Assembly: GCA_034004685.1 (NCBI GenBank)
Contig: JAVEWG010000023.1
Coordinates: 1 to 59,739, forward strand
Reading direction: 5' to 3'
Length of the DNA: 59,739 nt
Source: JAEUNX01 sp034004685
GTDB taxonomy: Bacteria > Pseudomonadota > Gammaproteobacteria > Burkholderiales > Rhodocyclaceae
A model generated the notes under the pieces. It ran no database searches and had not been told where the DNA came from. It was given only the letters and a program-made list of their open reading frames with translations. The position numbers were made by a program, and so were the translations under genes. The stretch's first letter is position 1; every line of letters starts with the position of its first letter. Of the stretch, positions 44,260 through 51,664 are shown one piece after another.

Positions 44260-44302
44260 CATTCCTCGCCCGATCCGGGCGCCCCTTTTTGTGGAGATCT
44301 TC

Positions 44303-45022
44303 ATGCCCCGTACCATCCGCAGCGCCCTTGCCGTGCTCGCCCTGGCCCTGAGCGGCCCCCTCCTGGCCGACGAGGCCGGCGTCAAGAAAGGGATCGAGGC
44401 CTACATCGGCAGCCCGGCGGTGGAAAGCGTCGCCAAGACCCCCTACGGCGGCCTCTACGAGGTGGTGCTGAAATCCAGCGAGATCATCTACACCGACGAC
44501 AAGGTGAGCTTCATCCTGGACGGCAGCGTGATCGACGCCAAGACCCGCCGCAACATCACCCAGGTGCGGCAGAACCAGCTCAACGCCGTCGACTTCAACA
44601 CCTTGCCCCTGGAGCAGGCCCTCAAGGTAGTGCGGGGCAACGGCAGCCGCCTGGTGGCCACCTTCGAAGACCCCAACTGTGGCTACTGCAAGAAACTGGT
44701 GAAAGATCTGGCGGGGGTCAAGGACGTGACCATCTACACCTTCCTCTACCCGGTTCTGTCCCCCGACTCCACCGAAAAATCCAAGAACATCTGGTGCGCC
44801 AAGGATCGGGGCAAGGCCTGGGTGGACTGGATGGCCGAAGGCAAGCTCCCCCCCGCCGCCGAAGCCAACTGTGACACCTCCGCCATCGACAAGAACATTG
44901 CCTTGGGCCGCAAGATGCGCCTCCAGGGAACGCCAACCTTGTTCCTCGCCGACGGCACCCGCATCGGTGGCTACGTTCCGGCGGCGGAACTGGAGAAATC
45001 CCTGGCCCAGGTCAAGAAGTAA
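44303..45022 (+). CDS. dsbC: Thiol:disulfide interchange protein DsbC
   Basis: A periplasmic disulfide isomerase of 239 residues. A signal peptide (MPRTIRSALAVLALALSGPL) ends near Ala22. An N-terminal dimerisation domain (about 30-90) has YTDDKVSFILDGSVIDA, and the thioredoxin domain carries the CGYC active site in FEDPNCGYCKKLV. The Trp-Cys pair NIWCAKDR and cis-proline loop GTPTLFLADG are present. GGAG six bases upstream supports the ATG at 44303. Confidence 0.93.
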   Translation: MPRTIRSALAVLALALSGPLLADEAGVKKGIEAYIGSPAVESVAKTPYGGLYEVVLKSSEIIYTDDKVSFILDGSVIDAKTRRNITQVRQNQLNAVDFNTLPLEQALKVVRGNGSRLVATFEDPNCGYCKKLVKDLAGVKDVTIYTFLYPVLSPDSTEKSKNIWCAKDRGKAWVDWMAEGKLPPAAEANCDTSAIDKNIALGRKMRLQGTPTLFLADGTRIGGYVPAAELEKSLAQVKK

Positions 45023-45048
45023 GCGCCTAGCCAGGCTCTGAGCCACCC

Positions 45049-45933
45049 TCACCCCTGGAAACGGTCCAGGAGCTCGCGCACTACCGGGTGCTCTACCTTG
45101 CGGTGGGCGGAAATACCGTAGAAGTGCTCCACCACGTCCGGGCTGCGCCCCAGCAGGGTCAGCCCCCGGGCGCCGGTCATCTCCTGGGAGGACCACTCGG
45201 TGGCCGGGAAGGCTCCCAGGCCACTTTCACCGAAGGTGGCCAACAGGGCGCTGTCCTCGAATTCCCCCGCCACCCGGGGACGCAAGCCCTGGCGGGCCAG
45301 CCAATCGTCCAGACGGGCCCGCACCGCCGAGTGGCTGGTAGGCAGCAGCAAGGGCAATTCTCCGAGACAGGCAGGAAAGGGCCCCAACCCTGGCCGCAAC
45401 AGGGATTCCGGGGCGTACCAGGCGATCGACGCCTGGCCCATGGGGTGGCTGTACAGGCGCAGGTTGGGATTGGAAGGCGCGGGCCGATCTGCCAGCACCA
45501 GATCCAGCCGGTGTAAGGCCAGTTCCCCCAACAGGTCGTCGAACTCCCCCTCGTGGCACAGCAGCCGCAGATCCGGAATCCGGGTGGCGGGCTCCAGCAG
45601 ATAGTGCACCGCCAGTTTGGGCAGGCTGTCGGCAATCCCCACCGCCAGGCGCCGCCCCTGGCTGACGGCCGCCTCCCGCACCGCGCCCTGGAGCTGCTCC
45701 CCCAGTTGGAAGATCTGCTCCGCATAAGCCAGGGCAGCCTGGCCGGCTTCGGTGAGTTCCACGCTGCGGCCGGAGGGTTTGAACAGGGCGTGCCCCAGGC
45801 TGCGCTCCAGATCCCGCACCTGGGTGCTGACGGTTTGCACCGCCATGTCCAGACGCTCCGCGGCCCGGGCAATTCCCCCTTCCTTGGCGGCAACCCAGAA
45901 ATAGTAGAGATGACGAAAATTCAGGGGTGGCAT
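45049..45933 (-). CDS. LysR-family regulator, NhaR-like
   Basis: The 294-residue protein starts MPPLNFRHLYYFWVAAKEGG. Its N-terminal HTH reads RAAERLDMAVQTVSTQVRDLE, in which Y-Y-F-W and the Q-T-V-S pattern match NhaR-type activators. The effector domain spans about 90-290. NhaR in E. coli activates the sodium/proton antiporter nhaA in response to sodium; no antiporter gene is adjacent here, so the target may be the divergent Tim44-like gene or lie elsewhere. Confidence 0.82.
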   Translation of the reverse strand: MPPLNFRHLYYFWVAAKEGGIARAAERLDMAVQTVSTQVRDLERSLGHALFKPSGRSVELTEAGQAALAYAEQIFQLGEQLQGAVREAAVSQGRRLAVGIADSLPKLAVHYLLEPATRIPDLRLLCHEGEFDDLLGELALHRLDLVLADRPAPSNPNLRLYSHPMGQASIAWYAPESLLRPGLGPFPACLGELPLLLPTSHSAVRARLDDWLARQGLRPRVAGEFEDSALLATFGESGLGAFPATEWSSQEMTGARGLTLLGRSPDVVEHFYGISAHRKVEHPVVRELLDRFQG

Positions 45934-46044
45934 GAGGGTTCCTTTTTCCGGAAGTACTTGTCAGCAAAACTGCGGTTTAACAGAATGCAATTCTCCTCTA
46001 AGCTCCGCCGGTCGTCATCCTTCCACCCAAACCACGGGAATTCC

Positions 46045-46914
46045 ATGACCATGAAACGCCTATTTCTGACTTTCTTCGCCCTGGTGCTCAGCCTGGGGCT
46101 GGGCATGACCTCCGCCGAGGCCAAGCGCCTGGGAGGCGGCAAATCCTTTGGCATGCAGCGGGATTCAGCGCCGGTGAAGCAGTCCGCCCCCACCACGTCC
46201 CCCAGCGCCACCCCTACCGGCCCGGGCGCCGCAGCCGCCGCCCAGCCGGCCCGCCGCTCCTGGCTCGGCCCGGTGGCCGGTCTGGCCGCTGGCCTGGGTC
46301 TGGCCGCCCTGGCGTCCCACCTGGGCTTTGGTGAGGAAATGGGCCAGATCATGCTGATCGCCCTACTGGCCATCGCCGCCCTGATGCTGTTCCGGTTCTT
46401 CATGCGACGTCGCCAGCAGCCCGCCATGGGGGTTCAGTACGCTGGAGCGGGCGCAGCAGGCGGTCATGCTCCGATCCCCGCCCAAACCCAGCCCCTGGGC
46501 GGCAGCTTCCCCCAAGCCCAGACGCCGACCCGGGCGCCCATCCCGGCCGGATTCGACGCTGAAGGCTTCGTCCGCCAGGCCAAGCTCAATTTCCTGCGCC
46601 TCCAGGCCGCCAACGACACGGGTAATCTGGACGATCTGCGGACCTTCACCAGCCCCGAAGTCTTTGCGGAAATCCAGATGCAGCTGCGGGAACGGGGTGC
46701 CGGCAAGCAGCACACTGAGGTGATAGACCTCCATGGCGAGGTTCTGGAATGCATCGAAGAGGCCCACCGCTATGTGGTGAGCGTCCGCTTCCACGGCCTG
46801 CTGCGGGAGGAGGCCGGCGCCCCGCCCCAGGACTTCGCGGAAATCTGGCACCTGACCAAACCCGTGGCAGGCGACCAGGGATGGACCGTGGCGGGCATCC
46901 AGCAGATTGGCTGA
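46045..46914 (+). CDS. Tim44-like domain membrane protein
   Basis: A 289-residue protein. It has a signal-like N-terminus (MTMKRLFLTFFALVLSLGLG), a Ser/Pro/Ala-rich segment, and hydrophobic helices around 72-92 and 98-116. A C-terminal Tim44-like domain (about 165-289) reads GFDAEGFVRQAKLNFLRLQA and LRTFTSPEVFAEIQMQLRER. The mitochondrial homologue tethers Hsp70 to the import channel; the bacterial role is unknown. It is the last clearly core gene before the accessory island and is followed by a hairpin. Confidence 0.8.
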   Translation: MTMKRLFLTFFALVLSLGLGMTSAEAKRLGGGKSFGMQRDSAPVKQSAPTTSPSATPTGPGAAAAAQPARRSWLGPVAGLAAGLGLAALASHLGFGEEMGQIMLIALLAIAALMLFRFFMRRRQQPAMGVQYAGAGAAGGHAPIPAQTQPLGGSFPQAQTPTRAPIPAGFDAEGFVRQAKLNFLRLQAANDTGNLDDLRTFTSPEVFAEIQMQLRERGAGKQHTEVIDLHGEVLECIEEAHRYVVSVRFHGLLREEAGAPPQDFAEIWHLTKPVAGDQGWTVAGIQQIG

Positions 46915-46931
46915 TCCCCGGGATCACAACG

Positions 46932-46962
46932 CAAGAATGGCCCGCATCGCAGGCCATTCTTG
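46932..46962. terminator. Hairpin after the Tim44-like gene
   Basis: CAAGAATGGCC and GGCCATTCTTG form a perfect 11-bp stem with a 9-base loop, 17 bp after the stop. No T tract follows, so if it terminates it may need help from other factors. Confidence 0.45.
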
Positions 46963-47079
46963 GACGGGCGGCACAAGGCCGCCGGGGAAAAGACCTCAGA
47001 CGTTGAACAGCGATTGTGACTGCAAGTCATTGAATGAACAGTTCACCATGCTGCTCCATTAAAAAACATACTCATTTTT

Positions 47080-47106
47080 GTACTCAAGAAACCCAGCATT
47101 GAGTAC
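47080..47106. repeat. Inverted repeat GTACTCAA-N11-TTGAGTAC downstream of hipA
   Basis: Perfect 8-bp arms in an AT-rich patch that marks the change from core to island sequence. It lies 38 bp after the hipA stop on the minus strand. It may be a weak hipA terminator. The rest of the 230-bp gap holds no gene that I can support. Confidence 0.4.
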
Positions 47107-47144
47107 GTTCAACCGTGATGTGGCGCCGTTGCGGCGGCCCGGAT

Positions 47145-48368
47145 TCAGCTTTCCAGGCGCCGGCGACAGGCATCAATGATGGATTTTATCTGCTGCGCCA
47201 GCATCTGCCTGATCGGCGCACGCTCCAACCGCTCACCCAATGAGCTTGCCTGCAGCAACATCCGGTCGATGATCTCCTCAGGCTCTTTCGTCGAGACGCC
47301 CCCCTCCTCCGCCAGACGCAATAGATGCCGGCGTTCGATGGCAGCACCTTCGCCGCACACGTCCAGGTGGTGCTGACCCATCGGTCCTTCGCTGAAGGTC
47401 AGATCGAATGCCGGTGCCAGACGCCAGCGCCGGTCAGGCCCGAGACGCCAGGCGAAGTTCTTGGGGTGATCATCCCGGTTGTGAAAGAGCACATTGAAGA
47501 CTGCGCGTGCATAGGCCTTCTCCACTTCGCGCTCGTCGCGTGTCAGGAAACGGGTAGCCCGCAGGAAGGCGGTATAGTCGGTGGCACCGGGCAGGCGAAA
47601 ATCCACTTGCAACAATCCCGCCAGACTGTGCACCGGGACGCGTTGCCCTCCCTCCCGGTCGAAGCGCGCGACGCCGAAGGCGGCCAGTTCGGGGCCAAGG
47701 TCGAACCAGCGACTTTCAGGCACATCCAGTCCGCAATCCCGAGCCAGTTCGGCATAGAGCTGCTCGATGACGCAGACCTCCTTGTGTTCGTTCTGCGCCG
47801 GAAACTTGACCAACCAGGGACTGCCGGGCGCATCCGGACGGGTGCTGACTTGCCCGGTCGTTGCGTCGTACTGCACCAAGGCCTTGGGTCGAGCCCCTTG
47901 CGGTGAGCCGCCGGTGAGCGCGAGCTCGCGCAGGGCGGCCCCCGCCTCGCCGGCAAGCGCGAGACGGCTTTGCTCGGCCAGCACCAGCAAGGACCAGTCG
48001 GGCTCCCGGGCACCGGCGTCGCTTGCCGGAACGAAGCGCAACGCGCCCATGGCGCGCTCACCAATGAAGGCCAGCCGGTCCAGCGACCCGGGATGGCGCA
48101 AGCCGTGTTGACGGAACAAGCGATCCATCAGCAGCAAACCCCAGCCGTCCGGCAGACTGTCGGCGATCAGGCCCGGAAGGCGATGCAAATGGGTCGGAAA
48201 ACTTCCGTAGGCATCCGCACGCAGCTTGAGGTGCAAGGGCGACAGTTCCAGGCCCTGAGACAGGGCTTCGGGGGAATATTCGAAGAGCAGGGCCTGACCA
48301 TCATCGGCCAGTCGCCCCAGCGGCCAGTCCTCGCCCCAGCCGCAATAATGTACGGTAAGCAGCTTCAT
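47145..48368 (-). CDS. hipA: HipA-type Ser/Thr kinase toxin
   Basis: HipA toxins are kinases that arrest growth, in E. coli by phosphorylating glutamyl-tRNA synthetase. The 407-residue protein has an N-terminal subdomain with SFPTHLHRLPGLIADSLPDG, an SPWLVKFPAQNEHKEVCVIE ATP-binding region, and the catalytic segment VLFHNRDDHPKNFAWRLG. The metal-binding segment is APAFDLTFS. Key residues appear intact. Its ATG overlaps the hipB stop by 4 bp, so antitoxin is translated first. Confidence 0.9.
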   Translation of the reverse strand: MKLLTVHYCGWGEDWPLGRLADDGQALLFEYSPEALSQGLELSPLHLKLRADAYGSFPTHLHRLPGLIADSLPDGWGLLLMDRLFRQHGLRHPGSLDRLAFIGERAMGALRFVPASDAGAREPDWSLLVLAEQSRLALAGEAGAALRELALTGGSPQGARPKALVQYDATTGQVSTRPDAPGSPWLVKFPAQNEHKEVCVIEQLYAELARDCGLDVPESRWFDLGPELAAFGVARFDREGGQRVPVHSLAGLLQVDFRLPGATDYTAFLRATRFLTRDEREVEKAYARAVFNVLFHNRDDHPKNFAWRLGPDRRWRLAPAFDLTFSEGPMGQHHLDVCGEGAAIERRHLLRLAEEGGVSTKEPEEIIDRMLLQASSLGERLERAPIRQMLAQQIKSIIDACRRRLES

Positions 48369-48676
48369 GAGGTCTTCTTACGCGGCGCACGCTGGCGGCG
48401 GCTAACAAGGTCCACCTGCGCCATCTGGGCGATGGATTGCCGTTTGAGCACGAAGAGATCGTCCAGCGCCTCCAGCAAGCCAAGTGCCTGCGCAACGCGG
48501 ACCAGCGTTTCCAGCGAGCACTGGCCGTCGCTTTCGAGTTTGCGCAACGCCCCCAGCGACAGTCCGGCCATTTGCGCCAGTTCACGCTGCGTGAGCGATT
48601 GGGCAAGCCGCTGCTCGCGCAGACGAACACCCAGCGCGTGCAGGATCTCAGCGGAAGTCGAGAGATGAAAAGTCAC
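48365..48676 (-). CDS. hipB: HipB-type XRE antitoxin
   Basis: A 103-residue DNA-binding antitoxin. The HTH_3 domain (about 15-70) reads LREQRLAQSLTQRELAQMAG, LSLGALRKLESDGQCSLETL. A basic tail RRQRAPRKKTS follows. The GTG start at 48676, with AAGGGT upstream, gives the usual size; the longer frame to 48778 adds residues encoded by the AT-rich promoter region. It is coupled to hipA by ATGA. The 34-bp palindrome about 110 bp upstream may be its operator. Confidence 0.85.
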   Translation of the reverse strand: MTFHLSTSAEILHALGVRLREQRLAQSLTQRELAQMAGLSLGALRKLESDGQCSLETLVRVAQALGLLEALDDLFVLKRQSIAQMAQVDLVSRRQRAPRKKTS

Positions 48677-48786
48677 TTTTATGACCCTTATCGCGAAAAA
48701 AATTGCGTAAGCGCCATTGTAGTAGACTTTACTTATTCCTGAAAGCAGATGGCTGCGATAGCTGCCGCGAGCGATCATGCGGTGAC

Positions 48787-48820
48787 CATCGTAACGCTAC
48801 GCTAACGTAGCGTTACGATG
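48787..48820. repeat. Perfect 34-bp palindrome between xre and hipB
   Basis: CATCGTAACGCTACG (48787-48801) is the exact reverse complement of CGTAGCGTTACGATG (48806-48820), with loop CTAA. It abuts the stop codon of the small xre gene and lies upstream of hipB. There is no T tract, so an operator or an RNA 3' hairpin are both possible. The 4-base loop and perfect arms recall the palindrome ahead of fic, though the sequence differs. Confidence 0.9.
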
Positions 48821-49060
48821 TTACGGTGCAGGCTCCTGTCCAGCCGCCGGTGTCTCCAGCAGTACTGAAGGCTCCACCCCCAGCGCCTCGGCCAGCTTGA
48901 AGATGTTGAGTAAGGCGATGTTGCGTTGCCCACGCTCAACACCCCCTAGGTAGCTGCGCGCCAAGCCACTTTCCAGTGCCAGGCGCTCTTGCGACCACCC
49001 TCTGGTCTTTCTGATTTCTATCAGCTTCAGGCCGAAGCGTAGTCGGGGATCAAGGGCCAT
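48821..49060 (-). CDS. Small XRE-family repressor
   Basis: A 79-residue protein that is almost entirely one HTH domain: LRFGLKLIEIRKTRGWSQER, then LALESGLARSYLGGVERGQR and NIALLNIFKLAEALGV. It resembles phage-type and restriction-modification control repressors. An inverted repeat ATTTCTCT-N8-AGAGAAAT overlaps its ribosome site, and three CTATGAGT repeats lie between it and the divergent operon, so it probably represses both directions. Confidence 0.85.
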   Translation of the reverse strand: MALDPRLRFGLKLIEIRKTRGWSQERLALESGLARSYLGGVERGQRNIALLNIFKLAEALGVEPSVLLETPAAGQEPAP

Positions 49061-49084
49061 ATTTCTCTCTTCTTAAAGAGAAAT
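49061..49084. promoter_or_regulatory. Inverted repeat at the xre start, probable autoregulatory operator
   Basis: ATTTCTCT (49061-49068) and AGAGAAAT (49077-49084) are separated by 8 bp and end directly at the xre start codon, covering its ribosome-binding site. Confidence 0.5.
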
Positions 49085-49088
49085 GACT

Positions 49089-49181
49089 CTATGAGTACCC
49101 CCTCTATAGGGCTACGCCCGATAAGTGCCCGCACTATGAGTGACAATTTAACTCAAGCGCCATAGAATGACCTCTATGAGT
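49089..49181. repeat. Three CTATGAGT direct repeats in the divergent promoter region
   Basis: CTATGAGT occurs at 49089-49096, 49134-49141 and 49174-49181, with start-to-start spacings of 45 and 40 bp, near four helical turns. All three are in the same orientation. They lie between the xre repressor and the five-gene operon and are likely binding sites for a regulator. Confidence 0.6.
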
Positions 49182-49203
49182 AACAAAATGGAGATCATGA
49201 CGT

Positions 49204-49860
49204 ATGGCAAGCGTCTGGAAGACTACTGGGATGGGAGCGGCTGCGGGGCTTGCTGTTCCAGTGGCTGGGCTTTCAGGTCTCGCTGCCGCTGGTCTTACGC
49301 TGATTCTTGTACTGGCGATGTTCGGCGTGGGGCCCGCGCGCCTGTCACAGACATCGCTGTGGGGGCTGTTGACTAGTGAGTTGATGCTCTATCTGCTGAT
49401 TTCACTGGCGATTTTTACGCTGTCCTTCCGCTTTCTGGCGCGCTTGCAGGCCCGCTGTCAGGCACTTGTAGCCGAGCTCAACGCTCAGCAGGGTCTGTCG
49501 TTCGATGCTGGGCATCTCTTGGGCTATCCCGCGCCAGCCTTTCTGGTGTTTGACCGGCAGCATCGCAAACTGGCTGTCTGCTCAATCGTGGATGAAGCCT
49601 GGCGCATCCATGACTACTCCTGGCTGCTTGGTTGGCGGATGACCTGGCGCGAGGTCGAGAGCATGGAGATGAGCGGTGGTAGCCGTCAGGTCAACGCCAG
49701 CGGCATGAGCGTGCCGACCTTCGAGCGCACGGTACGCGCCAAAAACTTCGCCATCGAGCTGCAAACCGCCGATCCGCAACGACCAGTGCTCAGTTTTCCC
49801 ATGAGCCGTCGGGCGGCGGAAACCTGGTGTGCCCGGCTCAATGCCCTCTTCAACGGATAA
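49204..49860 (+). CDS. Two-helix membrane protein with PH-like cytoplasmic domain (DUF4755-like)
   Basis: A 218-residue protein, first of a five-gene operon. Two hydrophobic helices (about 10-42 and 55-78) precede a beta-rich domain: APAFLVFDRQHRKLAVCSIV, DYSWLLGWRMTWREVESMEM and a closing helix SRRAAETWCARLNALF. Strands followed by a C-terminal helix resemble PH-like folds such as DUF4755, but I am not certain of the family. It probably sits in the inner membrane with the domain inside. The following lipoprotein gene starts 17 bp downstream. Confidence 0.6.
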   Translation: MASVWKTTGMGAAAGLAVPVAGLSGLAAAGLTLILVLAMFGVGPARLSQTSLWGLLTSELMLYLLISLAIFTLSFRFLARLQARCQALVAELNAQQGLSFDAGHLLGYPAPAFLVFDRQHRKLAVCSIVDEAWRIHDYSWLLGWRMTWREVESMEMSGGSRQVNASGMSVPTFERTVRAKNFAIELQTADPQRPVLSFPMSRRAAETWCARLNALFNG

Positions 49861-49877
49861 CCTCGCGAGGAACTGCG

Positions 49878-50522
49878 ATGAAACACTACCGGAGCTTGCT
49901 GTTTCTGCCTTTTGTATTGACGGGTTGTGCCACAACCGACATGCAGGGGGCGCTGGATTCCCTGAACGGAATAGGACACTCCATTGGAACCAGTCTGTCG
50001 CAAGCGGCTACGCCCGCAAGCGCGGTAAACCGCAACAGCTTGCTGGGCACTCCACTGCATAACGCCTTGCGCCAGAGTCTGTCTACCGACGGTCGCGCCC
50101 CAGAGTGGCCCAAGGTGGTGATCAGCAATCTGCAAATTCCGGCTGATCAGATGACGCTGACCCGTAGCCTTACGCTTAAAGCCAGTGATTGCATTCGCTT
50201 TGACGCCGTGCTCTGGCACGACGCCAAGCGCTCCGAGCGCTTCAGCAATCTGTCGCTTTGCGCACCGGAGTTGCCGAAACAGTCGAACAATTTCGTGCTG
50301 ACCTGGAAGAGCTTTTCCATCTCCGGCAAAACCAGTGGTCAGGTTCGCAGCGACGGCCCAACCCCACCGTACAGCAAGTTGCCCGGCGACCCGGCGATGG
50401 AGCGCTGGCTGATGAATCAGTTTGGTCTTTACTATGTCGGTTCGTTGCTGACGCTGGTCGGCTATGACCCTAACTTCACGGTTGATGACCGCCGCTTCTG
50501 GATCAGGAACATCAAGGGATGA
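49878..50522 (+). CDS. Putative lipoprotein of unknown function
   Basis: A 214-residue protein with a lipoprotein signal: MKHYRSLLFLPFVLTGCATT, lipobox L-T-G-C with Cys17 as lipidation site. The mature part is mixed alpha/beta with no recognised domain. It contains LHNALRQSLSTDGRAPEWPK, then VVISNLQIPADQMTLTRSLT and a C-terminal FWIRNIKG. The next residue after lipidation is Ala, so an outer-membrane destination is expected. Its stop overlaps the start of the next gene (ATGA). Codon use is unlike the core genes. Confidence 0.65.
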   Translation: MKHYRSLLFLPFVLTGCATTDMQGALDSLNGIGHSIGTSLSQAATPASAVNRNSLLGTPLHNALRQSLSTDGRAPEWPKVVISNLQIPADQMTLTRSLTLKASDCIRFDAVLWHDAKRSERFSNLSLCAPELPKQSNNFVLTWKSFSISGKTSGQVRSDGPTPPYSKLPGDPAMERWLMNQFGLYYVGSLLTLVGYDPNFTVDDRRFWIRNIKG

Positions 50523-50935
50523 AAGCATTGCTGCTGGCGACCATGCCGGTTGTACTGATGGAGGGCACCGCCCCAGACCTCGACCACTGGTTGCGGATCG
50601 AGCCGGCCATCGCCGCCGCCGTGGAATGCCGTCAAGCCTTGCCAACGCACGTGCTGGACGGTATTGCGCCCAATGCTGCCGGTAGCTGGGCGCTGACGCC
50701 GGCACGCAGCTTCACGGCATTCGGCCTGCCGGTGAAGCGGATCGAGCTGTTCATCGACCCGGATGGTGAATTGGGTGCGAGCTATACCGCAGTGATCGAA
50801 AAGCGCAGCCTGGCACAGGTGCGCAAGCAACTGGCATATGCCAGACAGCGCGGGCGCATCGGCCAGCTGTCGGCAGATCAGCCCAGCGCCGAAGTTCAGG
50901 TGAGCTGCACGGTCGCCGCAACGGGGCAAAGGTGA
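50519..50935 (+). CDS. Hypothetical protein, possibly exported
   Basis: A 138-residue protein that I do not recognise. The N-terminus MKALLLATMPVVLMEGTAPD is hydrophobic and could be a weak signal or anchor. The body has strands VKRIELFIDPDGELGASYTA, then a charged helix KRSLAQVRKQLAYARQRGRI. It is coupled to the genes on both sides by 4-bp overlaps, so it belongs to the operon. Confidence 0.55.
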   Translation: MKALLLATMPVVLMEGTAPDLDHWLRIEPAIAAAVECRQALPTHVLDGIAPNAAGSWALTPARSFTAFGLPVKRIELFIDPDGELGASYTAVIEKRSLAQVRKQLAYARQRGRIGQLSADQPSAEVQVSCTVAATGQR

Positions 50936-51408
50936 ATATTCAGCGCATTCTCTCCGGCGGCCAGACCGGCGTAGACCGGGCGGCGCTGGATTTCGCCATT
51001 GCCCAGCAAATTCCGCACGGTGGCTGGTGCCCGGCAGGCCGACGGGCCGCTGATGGCGTTCTGGATGCTCGCTACCAGTTGGTGGAGACCGAATCCAGCG
51101 GCTACCGCCAGCGCACCAAACGCAATGTTCTGGACGCTGATGCAACGCTAATCATTTACCGGGGCAGGCTCGAAGGCGGCAGCCTGCTCACTCGCGATCT
51201 GGCGACGGGACACGGCAAGCCGCTGCTACTGTGCGATTTGCATGCCCCTCCAGAAGAGCTGTTGGCGGCATGGCAAGACTGGTTGGTTAGCCATCCCGTC
51301 GCTATTCTCAACATTGCTGGCCCGAGTGAAGCGCGCAACCCCGGTATTTACCTGCAGGCGAGCGCGCTACTGGAGCTTTTCTGGAGTACGGAACATGAAC
51401 CGATCTGA
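50932..51408 (+). CDS. YpsA/MoCo-carrier-like protein (SLOG superfamily)
   Basis: A 158-residue Rossmann-type protein. It starts with GTG and reads MNIQRILSGGQTGVDRAALD, the nucleotide-binding signature of the YpsA-like putative molybdenum carrier group (PF12694-like). GGWCPAGRRAADG, LIIYRGRLEGGSLLT and LNIAGPSEARNPGIY are further family blocks. The SLOG superfamily contains nucleotide or nucleotide-derivative sensors and processors found in several defence and stress systems. No molybdenum genes are nearby, so a nucleotide-sensing role fits the context better. It overlaps its neighbours on both sides. Confidence 0.75.
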   Translation: MNIQRILSGGQTGVDRAALDFAIAQQIPHGGWCPAGRRAADGVLDARYQLVETESSGYRQRTKRNVLDADATLIIYRGRLEGGSLLTRDLATGHGKPLLLCDLHAPPEELLAAWQDWLVSHPVAILNIAGPSEARNPGIYLQASALLELFWSTEHEPI

Positions 51409-51664
51409 TGCCCGCTGCGCGACACCTTATATTTACTCGGGTGAGTTGCAGATCCGTCCCGAAGTGGATGCCGCGCTGGCTGCGCTGAAAGACAAACCCT
51501 ACACCGCCATCCCTAGCTGGAAAAATGACGGAGCCTGGGAGCTGTGGACGGTGGAAGCCGAGCCCTGCATCATCAGTGGCCCATCGACAACCTATGCCAG
51601 CGAGGCCGATGCGCTGGCCGCCGGTGCGGCCTGGATCGCCAACTTCAATTCCATCCCTCGCTGA
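51395..51664 (+). CDS. Small hypothetical protein, end of the operon
   Basis: An 89-residue protein: MNRSDARCATPYIYSGELQI, then PEVDAALAALKDKPYTAIPS, with a C-terminal SEADALAAGAAWIANFNSIP. No signal or membrane helix. It looks like a compact alpha/beta domain of unknown family. Its ATG lies within the end of the YpsA-like gene (14-bp overlap), and its own end overlaps the convergent AAA gene by 20 bp. Confidence 0.55.
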   Translation: MNRSDARCATPYIYSGELQIRPEVDAALAALKDKPYTAIPSWKNDGAWELWTVEAEPCIISGPSTTYASEADALAAGAAWIANFNSIPR

